DNA of 64,000 bases, taken from the NCBI RefSeq assembly GCF_002101395.1, contig NZ_CP019706.1, forward strand, positions 3,286,001-3,350,000. Reading direction: 5' to 3'. The notes beneath the pieces were generated by a model. It had not been told where the DNA came from, searched no databases, and worked only from the letters and a program-made list of their open reading frames with translations. The translations under genes and the position numbers were made by a program. Of this stretch, positions 43,591-51,519 are shown piece after piece; position 1 is the stretch's first letter, and each line of letters begins with the position of its first letter. This stretch comes from Pantoea alhagi. Lineage in GTDB: Bacteria > Pseudomonadota > Gammaproteobacteria > Enterobacterales > Enterobacteriaceae.

Positions 43591-43794
43591 TCAGCAAGCG
43601 CGGCCTTCAAACATGCCGATAACGACAAAATCAGCCGCGATATGACGGCGAGTGATGTTGCGACCATAGGTCCATCCTTTAATTTCATCAATGTAATTAG
43701 GGTGCGCACGCGTCGATCTTTCCGCATCGATAGCTTCAATGGAAGCCCAGCTCCATGGGGTTTTAAACGTAAACAAGACGATATGCATTAACAT
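43591..43794 (-). CDS. Dabb-domain protein, apparently truncated
   Basis: A 67-residue product that starts like stress-responsive A/B barrel (Dabb) proteins: MLMHIVLFTFKTPWSW...IEAIDAERST, GWTYGRNITRR and ADFVVIGMFEG. Dabb proteins are normally about 100 residues and continue with a final helix and strand. Here the frame stops right after FEGRAC, 17 bases before the DUF2000 start. The C-terminal third seems to have been lost by deletion or frameshift, so it may be non-functional. Confidence 0.6.
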   Translation of the reverse strand: MLMHIVLFTFKTPWSWASIEAIDAERSTRAHPNYIDEIKGWTYGRNITRRHIAADFVVIGMFEGRAC

Positions 43795-43956
43795 ACGAGT
43801 CGGTTCCTTTCGGCATTCACTTCAATTAATCATTAAAGTTGCGAATGTATTATGCCGTAGCCGGAAGGGAAATTGTTACCTATATCACTTGCTTCTTTGC
43901 TGGTGTCAGGAAAAAATCATCTTTTATCACGGTGAAAACGAAAGGAACTTTCTTTT

Positions 43957-44436
43957 ATGGCGCTTAGCCCGACAGAAATGAAAATCCTGAAGCTGTTGCA
44001 GGATGATGCGCGTGTTACTAATCAGGTACTGGCCGAAAAAATCGGCATGTCCGCTTCGCCATGCTGGCGCAAAGTACGCAAGCTGGAAGAGGATGAAGTG
44101 ATTCAGGGCTATCGTGCCGTCCTGAATCGCAAAAAAATTGGCCTGGGCGTTATGGTGTTTGTGCGAGTAGCGATCGACAGCCACAGCGAAGCGGAAGCAA
44201 GGAAATTTGAAGAGGAAGTAACCGCGCTGGAAGATGTGGTGGCCTGCTACAGCATCGGCGGCGATGCCGATTTTTTATTGCAGGTAGTGGCTTCGGATCT
44301 GGATTCCTATGCCGATTTCGCCATGTCGGTAGTGCGCCGTCTTCCCGGAATCAAAGAGATGCAAAGTATGTTTGTTCTGAAAGAGATTAAACCGCTGGTG
44401 ACCTTGCCGATTAAAAAGATCGGGGAGGGGAGCTGA
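43957..44436 (+). CDS. Lrp/AsnC family transcriptional regulator
   Basis: A 159-residue regulator. The N-terminal winged helix-turn-helix (LSPTEMKILKLLQDDARVTNQVLAEKIGMSASPCWRKVRKLEEDEVIQGYRAVL) and C-terminal RAM ligand-binding domain (VVACYSIGGDADFLLQVVASDLDSYADF) are complete. Members sense amino acids. It is divergent from the Dabb/DUF2000/LysE cluster across 162 bases, the usual arrangement for an exporter and its regulator. AAAGGAA lies upstream of ATG 43957. Confidence 0.93.
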   Translation: MALSPTEMKILKLLQDDARVTNQVLAEKIGMSASPCWRKVRKLEEDEVIQGYRAVLNRKKIGLGVMVFVRVAIDSHSEAEARKFEEEVTALEDVVACYSIGGDADFLLQVVASDLDSYADFAMSVVRRLPGIKEMQSMFVLKEIKPLVTLPIKKIGEGS

Positions 44437-44544
44437 AGCAAGCCTACTTGCCGCTGAAGGAGCTCTGACGCTGAAAAACGTCGCTGGCTTAAATTTCCTG
44501 CGCCCTGATAAATAATCACTGCGGCGTCTTGTTTTTTTTGTGCC

Positions 44545-44563
44545 GATAATGATAATCAGTATC
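44545..44563. promoter_or_regulatory. Fur box upstream of efeUOB
   Basis: GATAATGATAATCAGTATC matches the 19-base Fur consensus GATAATGATAATCATTATC in 18 positions. It lies 60 bases before efeU, so the operon should be repressed by Fur when iron is plentiful. Confidence 0.92.
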
Positions 44564-44622
44564 GTTTGTGTTTACGCATCTTTACGTCACTTTACGCGAA
44601 CTAAAACTACTGAGGATCAGGC

Positions 44623-45456
44623 ATGTTTGTACCCTTTCTGATTATGCTGCGCGAAGGGCTGGAAGCAGCACTTATTGTCAGCCTGATTGCCAGCTACCTG
44701 AAGCGTACCCAACGCACCCGCTGGTTCGGCGCCATGTGGGCTGGCGTCTTTATTGCGGCCGCGCTCTGTCTGGCGCTTGGCGTGTTCATCAACGCCACAA
44801 CCGGTGAGTTCCCGCAAAAGGAACAGGAGCTGTTTGAAGGTATTGTGGCGGTGATAGCGGTAGCGATTCTTACCTGGATGGTTTTCTGGATGCGCAACGT
44901 TTCGCGCAACGTCAAAGCGCGGCTGGAAGATGCCGTCGACCAGGCGCTGCAAAAAGGCAGCCACAATGGCTGGGCGCTGGTGCTGATGGTGTTTCTTGCC
45001 GTGGCACGCGAAGGGCTGGAATCGGTCTTCTTTCTGCTGGCCGCTTTTACCCAGGATGTCGGTATGGCGCCGCCCGTTGGCGCTGTGCTCGGGCTGATCA
45101 CGGCTGCGGCTATCGGCGCGCTAATCTACTGGGGCGGCGTCAAACTCAACCTGGCGAAATTTTTCAAATGGAGCAGCCTGTTTATCATTTTTGTTGCCGC
45201 CGGCCTGGCTGCCGGGGCGATCCGCGCCTTCCATGAAGCGGGGCTGTGGAATCACTACCAAATCATCGCCTTTGACCTCAGTAACGCGCTCTCCACACAC
45301 ACCCTGTTCGGGACGCTGCTGGAAAGCCTGCTGGGATACCAGGAGACGCCTACCGTTAGCGAAGTCGCAGTCTGGTTTATCTATCTGATCCCGGCGCTAC
45401 TGTTCTTTTTTATGCCTGCCCGGCCGGGTGCCGCAGCGGCACGTTCAACAAGCTAA
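44623..45456 (+). CDS. efeU: Ferrous iron permease EfeU
   Basis: A 277-residue membrane protein of the Ftr1/OFeT family with seven predicted helices. The two iron-binding REXXE motifs are present: LREGLEA near residue 10 and AREGLES near 129. It carries iron across the inner membrane, fed by EfeO and EfeB. Unlike E. coli K-12, where the gene is frameshifted, this copy is intact. First gene of efeUOB behind a Fur box. Confidence 0.96.
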   Translation: MFVPFLIMLREGLEAALIVSLIASYLKRTQRTRWFGAMWAGVFIAAALCLALGVFINATTGEFPQKEQELFEGIVAVIAVAILTWMVFWMRNVSRNVKARLEDAVDQALQKGSHNGWALVLMVFLAVAREGLESVFFLLAAFTQDVGMAPPVGAVLGLITAAAIGALIYWGGVKLNLAKFFKWSSLFIIFVAAGLAAGAIRAFHEAGLWNHYQIIAFDLSNALSTHTLFGTLLESLLGYQETPTVSEVAVWFIYLIPALLFFFMPARPGAAAARSTS

Positions 45457-45509
45457 AACTAATGGCGCGTTTTTCGCGCCTGTTTGTGACTTTAACAGGG
45501 ACTATATTG

Positions 45510-46631
45510 ATGACTATGATTTCTCGCCGTAAAGCCTTACTGGCTTCTCTTCTGGCGTATTCCGCTGTGTCCGGTGCGGCTGATGTGCCGCAGGTAAATG
45601 TCAGCGTTAACGATAAACAATGTGAACCGATGGCACTCACCGTTAATGCCGGCAAAACCCAGTTTATTATCCGTAACAACAGCCAGAAAGGGCTGGAGTG
45701 GGAGATCCTCAAGGGCGTTATGGTGGTAGAAGAGCGTGAAAATATCGCGCCGGGCTTTACGCAAAAGCTCACCGCCAATCTTGAGCCTGGCGAATATGAG
45801 ATGACCTGCGGCCTGCTCAGCAACCCGAAAGGCAAACTGATCGTTAAGGCGACCGGCACTGAGCAGAGCAGCGGCAAACAGGCTGAGCTGATGCAGCTAA
45901 GCGGAGCGATTACCGACTATAAAAGCTGGGTTGTTGGCGAAGTGACGCAGCTGGTCAGCAGCACTAAAGCTTTCACCGACGCGGTTAAAGCGGGTGATGT
46001 GAAAAAAGCGCAGTCGCTCTATGCGCCAACCCGGCAGCACTATGAGCGTATCGAACCGATCGCTGAGCTCTTCTCTGACCTGGACGGCAGCATTGACGCG
46101 CGTGAAGATGACTATGAACAAAAAGCAGCGGATCCTAAATTCACCGGTTTCCATCGTCTGGAAAAAGCACTGTTTGGCGATCGCAGCACCGAGGGCATGA
46201 ACGATTATGCCGATCGTCTGTATCAGGACACGCTGGAGCTGCAAAAACGCATCAATGCGCTGGCTTTCCCGCCGGGCAAAGTAGTGGGCGGCGCAGCTGG
46301 CCTGATTGAAGAAGTTGCCGCCAGCAAAATTTCCGGCGAAGAAGATCGTTACAGCCGTACCGATCTGTGGGATTTCCAGGCCAACGTTGATGGCGCGCAG
46401 AAAATCGTCAATCTGCTGCGTCCGCAGCTGGAAAAAGCCAATCCGCAGCTGCTAAGCAAGGTGGATAACAACTTCAAAAAAGTCGATGTCATCCTGACCA
46501 AATATCGTACGCAGGATGGCTTCGCCTCATATGAAAAATTGACCATAACCGATCGCAACCGCTTGAAAGGGCCGATTACCGTCCTGGCGGAAGATTTGGC
46601 TCTGTTGCGTGGCACGCTGGGACTGGATTAA
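45510..46631 (+). CDS. efeO: Periplasmic iron uptake protein EfeO
   Basis: A 373-residue periplasmic protein. The signal peptide (ISRRKALLASLLAYSAVSGAA) is followed by a cupredoxin-like domain (about residues 28-115) and the imelysin/M75 domain with the metal motif FHRLEKALFG. The frame opens at 45462, but ATG 45510 gives the family start and a length close to E. coli EfeO (375). EfeO is thought to bind ferrous and ferric iron for EfeU. Confidence 0.95.
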   Translation: MTMISRRKALLASLLAYSAVSGAADVPQVNVSVNDKQCEPMALTVNAGKTQFIIRNNSQKGLEWEILKGVMVVEERENIAPGFTQKLTANLEPGEYEMTCGLLSNPKGKLIVKATGTEQSSGKQAELMQLSGAITDYKSWVVGEVTQLVSSTKAFTDAVKAGDVKKAQSLYAPTRQHYERIEPIAELFSDLDGSIDAREDDYEQKAADPKFTGFHRLEKALFGDRSTEGMNDYADRLYQDTLELQKRINALAFPPGKVVGGAAGLIEEVAASKISGEEDRYSRTDLWDFQANVDGAQKIVNLLRPQLEKANPQLLSKVDNNFKKVDVILTKYRTQDGFASYEKLTITDRNRLKGPITVLAEDLALLRGTLGLD

Positions 46632-46636
46632 GCCGG

Positions 46637-47914
46637 ATGGAAAAAGTGACCGACGCGGCGATGCCTTCACGGCGTCGCCTGTTAAAAGGGCTTGGTCTGC
46701 TGAGCGGCGCCGCTGTGGTTGGCAGCGGTTGCCCGGTAAGCGCTGTGGCGGCGGAAAGCTTCTCGCCTGGGGCGCTTTCTCCCAATTTCCGGGAAGAGCG
46801 CCAGCCGTTTTACGGACCGCACCAGGCCGGGATCACCACGCCGCAGCAGGCCGCGATGATGCTGGTGGCTTTTGATGTGCTGGCAGGCGATAAAAACGAC
46901 CTTGTGCGGCTGTTTAAACTGCTCACTGAACGCATCGCTTTTCTGACCACGGGCGGCACGGCACCGCTGGTCACCAATCCCCGGTTGCCGCCGCTTGATT
47001 CCGGCATCCTCGGCGAACGTATCTGGCCCGATAATCTGACGATCACCGTCTCGGTAGGTGAGGCGCTATTTGACGATCGTTACGGTCTTACGGCGCTGAA
47101 GCCTGCAAAGCTGCAAACCATGACGCGTTTTCCTAACGACGCGCTGGATGCGGAAAGCTGTCATGGCGACCTGCTGCTGCAGATTTGCGCCAACACCAAC
47201 GATACCGTAATCCATGCGCTGCGCGATATCATTAAGCATACGCCTGATTTGCTGGCGGTACGCTGGCGGCGCGAAGGCTTTATCCCGGACCATGCGGCGC
47301 GCAGTAAAGGCAGGGAAACGCCCATTAACCTGCTGGGCTTCAAAGATGGTACGGCCAATCCCGACACGGCAAACCGGGCTTTGATGGATTCGATACTGTG
47401 GGTGACGCAGGATCAGCAGGAGCCCGCCTGGGCCGTGGGCGGCAGTTATCAGGCAGTACGCATTATTCAGTTTCGCGTCGAGTTCTGGGACCGTACGCCG
47501 TTGGGTGAACAGCAGACCATCTTTGGCCGTGAAAAGCTTAGCGGCGCGCCGCTGGGGATGAAACATGAACATGACGAGCCGGATTACGCGCAAGATCCGC
47601 ATGGGAAGATCATTCCGCTGGATGCGCATATTCGTCTGGCCAACCCACGTACGCCGGAAACGCAAAGCAGCCTGATGCTGCGTCGTGGCTACAGCTATTC
47701 CGCCGGCATTACGTCTGCGGGTCAGCTGGATATGGGGCTGCTGTTTGTCTGCTACCAGCACGATTTAGAAAAAGGATTTTTAGCCGTGCAACAACGGCTC
47801 AACGGCGAGGCGCTGGAGGAATATATTAAACCCACAGGGGGCGGCTATTTCTTTGTGCTGCCGGGCGTGATAAATAATCAACATTATCTGGCTCAGTCAT
47901 TACTGGAGGCCTGA
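46637..47914 (+). CDS. efeB: Dye-decolourising heme peroxidase EfeB
   Basis: A 425-residue DyP-type peroxidase. A Tat signal (PSRRRLLKGLGLLSGAAVVG) exports it folded to the periplasm. The DyP signature GFKDGTANPD near residue 235 carries the distal Asp, and the rest closely follows E. coli EfeB (CHGDLLLQICANTNDTVIHALRDI). It oxidises ferrous iron or porphyrin-type substrates with peroxide during iron uptake. It starts 5 bases after efeO ends. Confidence 0.96.
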   Translation: MEKVTDAAMPSRRRLLKGLGLLSGAAVVGSGCPVSAVAAESFSPGALSPNFREERQPFYGPHQAGITTPQQAAMMLVAFDVLAGDKNDLVRLFKLLTERIAFLTTGGTAPLVTNPRLPPLDSGILGERIWPDNLTITVSVGEALFDDRYGLTALKPAKLQTMTRFPNDALDAESCHGDLLLQICANTNDTVIHALRDIIKHTPDLLAVRWRREGFIPDHAARSKGRETPINLLGFKDGTANPDTANRALMDSILWVTQDQQEPAWAVGGSYQAVRIIQFRVEFWDRTPLGEQQTIFGREKLSGAPLGMKHEHDEPDYAQDPHGKIIPLDAHIRLANPRTPETQSSLMLRRGYSYSAGITSAGQLDMGLLFVCYQHDLEKGFLAVQQRLNGEALEEYIKPTGGGYFFVLPGVINNQHYLAQSLLEA

Positions 47915-47922
47915 TTAACTTA

Positions 47923-47963
47923 CGGTTTCCCGCCAGGTTATAAATGGCGGGAGACGGTTTTTT
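47923..47963 (+). terminator. Terminator of efeUOB
   Basis: A stem built on TCCCGCCA / TGGCGGGA with flanking CGTTT-type pairing, followed by TTTTTT, just after the efeB stop. Confidence 0.8.
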
Positions 47964-48478
47964 GCTCGATCTTTCTCTTTGCTATTCCGCTTTCTTTCCT
48001 GTTATGAAATTTCTGAATTATCTCACCGCTATTTTTGTTTTTTAACCTACTGAATTATCAGCATAAATCAGGAGAGTGACTTTTTCATGGATGCCGGGTG
48101 ATTATTTTTTATTCATTTGATCAAAATTGCTATTGCAAAATTATAAGAATCTGTTGCACTTTATACAGGTCGGTAGTCTGTAATGCTCAGCTTCCTCGAT
48201 GGAGAATGCGAATGGAAAAGTCCTGTAATGGACAGCCCGTTTTAAATAAAAAACATCGCAAGACTTTTCGCGAGCGTTTTTCTTTCTCCAGACTATTTGC
48301 TTCTTTTATCAATCCTCTCGGCTTAACTCGTCCCTTTTATGATTTCCGGCGTATGTCAGCGGCATGCGCTCATTCAATGGCTCGTAAGGCTCTGAAGGAA
48401 GCCACCCTCTAAAGCGTTCACGTAATCGCACCAGACCAGCTCCGGTGCGGGAAATGAAACCAACTGTAAGGTGCCACT
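47964..48478. other. Intergenic/leader stretch before phoH
   Basis: About 515 bases. The first 200 are AT-rich and hold no gene. The rest carries a possible small ORF at 48212-48412 and the phoH ribosome site (GTAAGG). PhoB control is known for phoH in E. coli, but I could not find a convincing Pho box by eye. Confidence 0.4.
48212..48412 (+). CDS. Possible small basic protein upstream of phoH (66 aa)
   Basis: ATG 48212 follows GGAG by 9 bases and opens a 66-codon frame: MEKSCNGQPVLNKKHRKTFRERF...RKALKEATL. The product is basic and rich in Arg, Lys, Phe and Ser. The frame can be extended upstream to 48098, but that part has AT-rich noncoding character. No family is recognised; it could be a leader peptide or chance frame. 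Confidence 0.35.
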   Translation: MEKSCNGQPVLNKKHRKTFRERFSFSRLFASFINPLGLTRPFYDFRRMSAACAHSMARKALKEATL

Positions 48479-49267
48479 ATGGGAAGACAGAAAGCAGTGA
48501 TCAAAGCGCGTCGTGAAGCACGTCGGGTGCTTCGTAGCGATTCACGCAGCCACCGGCAGCGTGAAGAAGAATCGGTCACCTCGCTGGTGCACATGGGCGG
48601 CCTGGACGCCATCGGTATGGCGTGTGATTCACGCGATCGTTCACCTATCGAAGCGCGTAATGAGGCTCAGGCGCACTATCTTAACGCCATAGAGACGAAG
48701 CAGCTGATCTTTGCAACCGGCGAAGCGGGTTGCGGTAAAACCTGGATCAGCGCTGCAAAAGCAGCAGAAGCCCTGATTAACAAGGATGTCGACAGGATTA
48801 TCGTGACCCGACCGGTGCTGCAGGCCGACGAGGATCTGGGCTTTTTGCCTGGTGATATCTCTGAGAAGTTTGCTCCCTATTTTCGCCCGGTCTATGACGT
48901 TCTGGTTAAACGTCTCGGCTCTTCCTTTATGCAATACTGTCTGCGTCCGGAAATTGGTAAGGTGGAGATCGCCCCCTTTGCCTATATGCGCGGACGTACG
49001 TTTGAAAACGCGGTGGTCATCCTTGATGAGGCGCAAAACGTCACCGCCGCCCAAATGAAAATGTTTTTGACCCGCCTGGGCGAGAACGTCACGGTTATTG
49101 TCAACGGCGACATTACCCAGTGCGATCTGCCGGCCGGGGTAACATCGGGCCTGGCCGATGCGCTTGACCGTTTTGTCGAAGATGAAATGGTAAGCGTAGT
49201 GCGGTTTGGGAAAGAGGATTGTGTGCGTTCCGCGCTCTGTCAGCGCGCGCTGCATGCTTATAGTTGA
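48479..49267 (+). CDS. phoH: PhoH family ATPase
   Basis: A 262-residue ATP-binding protein very close to E. coli PhoH. Walker A ATGEAGCGKTW near residue 80, Walker B VVILDEAQN near 180. PhoH proteins are phosphate-starvation-induced; the domain resembles RNA helicase cores, and the cellular role is still unclear. It follows efeUOB as in E. coli. The start MGRQKAVIKARREARRVLR matches the short E. coli form. Confidence 0.95.
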   Translation: MGRQKAVIKARREARRVLRSDSRSHRQREEESVTSLVHMGGLDAIGMACDSRDRSPIEARNEAQAHYLNAIETKQLIFATGEAGCGKTWISAAKAAEALINKDVDRIIVTRPVLQADEDLGFLPGDISEKFAPYFRPVYDVLVKRLGSSFMQYCLRPEIGKVEIAPFAYMRGRTFENAVVILDEAQNVTAAQMKMFLTRLGENVTVIVNGDITQCDLPAGVTSGLADALDRFVEDEMVSVVRFGKEDCVRSALCQRALHAYS

Positions 49268-49289
49268 TTGAGTGAGTAGCTGTAGCCCA

Positions 49290-49317
49290 AGCCCGGACGT
49301 AAGTCCGGGCTTTTTTA
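49290..49317 (+). terminator. Terminator of phoH
   Basis: AGCCCGGAC-GTAA-GTCCGGGCT stem-loop followed by TTTTT, 22 bases after the phoH stop. Confidence 0.93.
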
Positions 49318-49324
49318 TGCATAC

Positions 49325-49353
49325 AAAAAAGCCTGAGCTTTCGCTCAGGCTTT
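49325..49353 (-). terminator. Terminal terminator of tRNA-Ser repeat region
   Basis: On the minus strand AAAGCCTGAGCGAAAGCTCAGGCTTTTTT. It is the fourth and last of a series of near-identical terminators after tRNA-Ser and has a perfect stem, while the three in the repeats have one mismatch. Confidence 0.85.
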
Positions 49354-49362
49354 AATGCAAAT

Positions 49363-49536
49363 AAAAAAGCCTGAACTTTCGCTCAGGCTCTTTCATTAAA
49401 TATGGCGGTGAGAGGGGGATTGACTCGCGCTGAAGCGCTCGCCCTGCGGGCAGCCTGTGGCTGTCCAACCGGCTTTGCCGGTTGTCGAACCCGGCGGGGC
49501 TTCTCATCACCCCTCTCTGCGGTGCTTTATGCGTAC
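49363..49536 (-). repeat. tRNA-Ser 3'-end repeat, unit 2 (174 bp)
   Basis: The distal of two tandem 174-bp units that look the same base for base. Read in the tRNA direction it holds a structured spacer, the last 19 bases of tRNA-Ser including CCA (49403-49421 on the plus strand) and a terminator (49363-49390). The spacer carries four hairpins in a row: 49427-49438, 49441-49451, 49451-49463 and 49466-49484. The layout is that of the rtT repeats after E. coli tyrT. Confidence 0.92.
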
Positions 49537-49710
49537 AAAAAAGCCTGAACTTTCGCTCAGGCTCTTTCATTAAATATGGCGGTGAGAGGGGGATTGACTC
49601 GCGCTGAAGCGCTCGCCCTGCGGGCAGCCTGTGGCTGTCCAACCGGCTTTGCCGGTTGTCGAACCCGGCGGGGCTTCTCATCACCCCTCTCTGCGGTGCT
49701 TTATGCGTAC
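49537..49710 (-). repeat. tRNA-Ser 3'-end repeat, unit 1 (174 bp)
   Basis: The proximal unit, with the same content as the unit at 49363-49536: spacer with four hairpins, 19-base tRNA-Ser tail (49577-49595) and terminator (49537-49564). The shift between units is exactly 174. The segment 49711-49769, made of the terminator and tRNA end, is the partial third copy belonging to the real tRNA gene. Confidence 0.92.
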
Positions 49711-49738
49711 AAAAAAGCCTGAACTTTCGCTCAGGCTC
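49711..49738 (-). terminator. First terminator after tRNA-Ser
   Basis: On the minus strand GAGCCTGAGCGAAAGTTCAGGCTTTTTT, 12 bases after the tRNA end. The same sequence recurs in both repeat units. Confidence 0.88.
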
Positions 49739-49750
49739 TTTCATTAAATA

Positions 49751-49838
49751 TGGCGGTGAGAGGGGGATTCGAACCCCCGATACGTTGCCGTATACACACT
49801 TTCCAGGCGTGCTCCTTCAGCCACTCGGACACCTCACC
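49751..49838 (-). tRNA. tRNA-Ser (anticodon GGA)
   Basis: On the minus strand GGTGAGGTGTCCGAGTGGCTGAAGG begins a class II tRNA with a long variable arm (TGTGTATACGGCAACGTATC region), anticodon loop CTGGAAA (GGA), T-arm GGGGGTTCGAATCCCCC and an encoded CCA. It corresponds to serW/serX of E. coli, and serX also lies near phoH there. Confidence 0.96.
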
Positions 49839-49879
49839 GTATTGTCTGCTGACACCGCTCTGGGTGGCAACGGGGCGCT

Positions 49880-49908
49880 ACTATAGGGAGTTGTTATAAA
49901 AGGGTCAA
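49880..49908 (-). promoter_or_regulatory. Sigma70 promoter of tRNA-Ser
   Basis: On the minus strand TTGACC (49903-49908), 17-base spacer and TATAGT (49880-49885), followed by a GC-rich discriminator (AGCGCCCC), the usual mark of a stringently controlled stable RNA promoter. Confidence 0.88.
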
Positions 49909-49972
49909 GCACTATTTTTCCCTTTTATTAGCGCCGGTTAAGCCTTATACAATTCAGGCGCGTTAAACCCAT

Positions 49973-49990
49973 TGTCATAAAAATGCCAAC
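49973..49990 (+). promoter_or_regulatory. Candidate Pho box of phoA
   Basis: TTGTCATAAAAATGCCAA resembles the PhoB site (CTGTCATA-A/T-A-T/A-CTGTCAT): the first half is near perfect, the second weaker. It lies about 80 bases before the phoA start. Confidence 0.6.
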
Positions 49991-50071
49991 ACCCTGTAAG
50001 AAAAAATACATCCCTTTCCTTTACGCTTCTTTACACTAATGGCAGATAAACATTTACAAAGGACTAAGCGA

Positions 50072-51481
50072 ATGAAAAAGCAGCCCTTTATAGCGCTCTC
50101 CCTGTTGGCAATTTTAGTTAGCGGTCATGCCGTGGCTGAAATCGCCACTCTCTCACGCGCCGCGATCGGCGATATCACTCAGCACGGCGGCGCGCGCCGT
50201 TTTACTGGCGATCAAACCGCCGCACTAAAGGCATCGTTAAGCAGCGCTCCGGCAAAAAACGTTATTTTGCTGATTGGAGATGGTATGGGTGATTCGGAAA
50301 TTACCCTGGCGCGCAACTATGCCATGGGAGCAGGCGGCTTTTTCAAAGGTATCGATGCGTTACCGCTCACCGGACAATATACGCACTACTCGCTGGATAA
50401 AAAGACGCATAAACCCAACTATGTAACTGATTCTGCCGCCTCGGCAACCGCCTGGTCAACCGGAGTGAAAACTTATAATGGCGCGCTTGGCGTTGACGTG
50501 AACGGCAACGCTCAGGCGACGCTGCTGGAGTTGGCCAAAGCAGCGGGTAAAGCGACCGGCAACGTATCTACTGCTGAACTGGAAGATGCCACGCCCGCCG
50601 CGCAAATATCGCATGTCACCTCACGTAAGTGCTACGGTCCGGAAAAAACCAGTGAGCTTTGCGCCAGCAATGCGCTGGAAAAGGGTGGCAAAGGGTCGAT
50701 TGCCGAGCAGTTGTTAGTTACGCGTGCTGATGTCACGCTGGGCGGCGGAGCGAAAACTTTCAGCGAAGTAGCCAAAGCGGGGGACTATCAGGGGAAAACG
50801 CTGCGCGAACAGGCAGAAGCGCGTGGTTATCAACTGGTCAGCGATCTGCAAAGCTTAGAGGCGATAACCGTAGCCAATCAACAGAAGCCGCTGCTGGGCC
50901 TGTTTAGCGAAGGCAATATGCCGGTGCGCTGGCAGGGGCCAAAAGCCAGCTATCATGGCAATATCGACAAGCCCGCTGTGACCTGCGAAGTCAACACCCA
51001 ACGTTCAGCCAGCACCCCAACGCTGGCGCAGATGACCGATAAAGCCATTAGCCTGCTCAGTCAAAACAAGCAGGGCTTCTTCCTGCAGGTTGAGGGCGCG
51101 TCGATCGATAAACAGGATCACGCTGCCAATCCCTGCGGACAGATTGGGGAAACGGTAGATTTAGATGAAGCGGTACAGAAGGCGTTGGAATTTGCGCGTA
51201 AAGATGGCAATACGCTGGTGATCGTCACCGCCGATCATGCACATTCCAGCCAGATTGTTGAAAACGGCACTAAAGCGCCGGGATTGACGCAGGCGTTAAA
51301 CACCAAAGATGGTGCAGTCATGACCGTTAGCTATGGTAATTCGGAAGGGGAATCGCAAGAGCACACCGGCACGCAGCTGCGTATCGCCGCCTACGGTCCT
51401 CATGCAGCAAATGTGGTGGGACTAACAGACCAGACCGATCTCTTCTTTACTATACATAACGCGCTGGGGCTACAGAAATAA
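50072..51481 (+). CDS. phoA: Alkaline phosphatase PhoA
   Basis: A 469-residue periplasmic phosphomonoesterase. Signal peptide KKQPFIALSLLAILVSGHAVA. The catalytic Ser is in VTDSAASATAWSTG, with metal ligands in LLIGDGMGDSE, VTADHAHSS and SQEHTGTQL. Cysteines (SRKCYG, ELCAS, VTCEV, NPCGQ) suit two disulfides. It frees phosphate from organic esters. The frame opens at 50039, but ATG 50072 has AAAGGA upstream and yields the signal peptide. Confidence 0.96.
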   Translation: MKKQPFIALSLLAILVSGHAVAEIATLSRAAIGDITQHGGARRFTGDQTAALKASLSSAPAKNVILLIGDGMGDSEITLARNYAMGAGGFFKGIDALPLTGQYTHYSLDKKTHKPNYVTDSAASATAWSTGVKTYNGALGVDVNGNAQATLLELAKAAGKATGNVSTAELEDATPAAQISHVTSRKCYGPEKTSELCASNALEKGGKGSIAEQLLVTRADVTLGGGAKTFSEVAKAGDYQGKTLREQAEARGYQLVSDLQSLEAITVANQQKPLLGLFSEGNMPVRWQGPKASYHGNIDKPAVTCEVNTQRSASTPTLAQMTDKAISLLSQNKQGFFLQVEGASIDKQDHAANPCGQIGETVDLDEAVQKALEFARKDGNTLVIVTADHAHSSQIVENGTKAPGLTQALNTKDGAVMTVSYGNSEGESQEHTGTQLRIAAYGPHAANVVGLTDQTDLFFTIHNALGLQK

Positions 51482-51484
51482 AGA

Positions 51485-51505
51485 AAGGCGAGCCAGGCTC
51501 GCCTT
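51485..51505. terminator. Hairpin between convergent phoA and msrA
   Basis: AAGGCGAGCC / GGCTCGCCTT, a 10-bp stem with a single-base loop, 4 bases after the phoA stop. Short T-rich sequence follows on the plus side. Confidence 0.65.
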
Positions 51506-51519
51506 ATGTCTTTCTCCGC

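Noticed and set aside
49352..49744. 130-codon minus-strand ORF with an internally repeated 58-residue peptide
   Set aside because: The repeat period is 174 = 3 x 58, so any stop-free frame repeats in phase. It runs through tRNA tail, terminators and hairpins and has no ribosome site. It is noted because the E. coli tyrT repeats also contain a claimed small ORF (tpr).
49363..49769. Possible CRISPR array
   Set aside because: Two contiguous 174-bp units with no unique spacers between them and tRNA content; not CRISPR.
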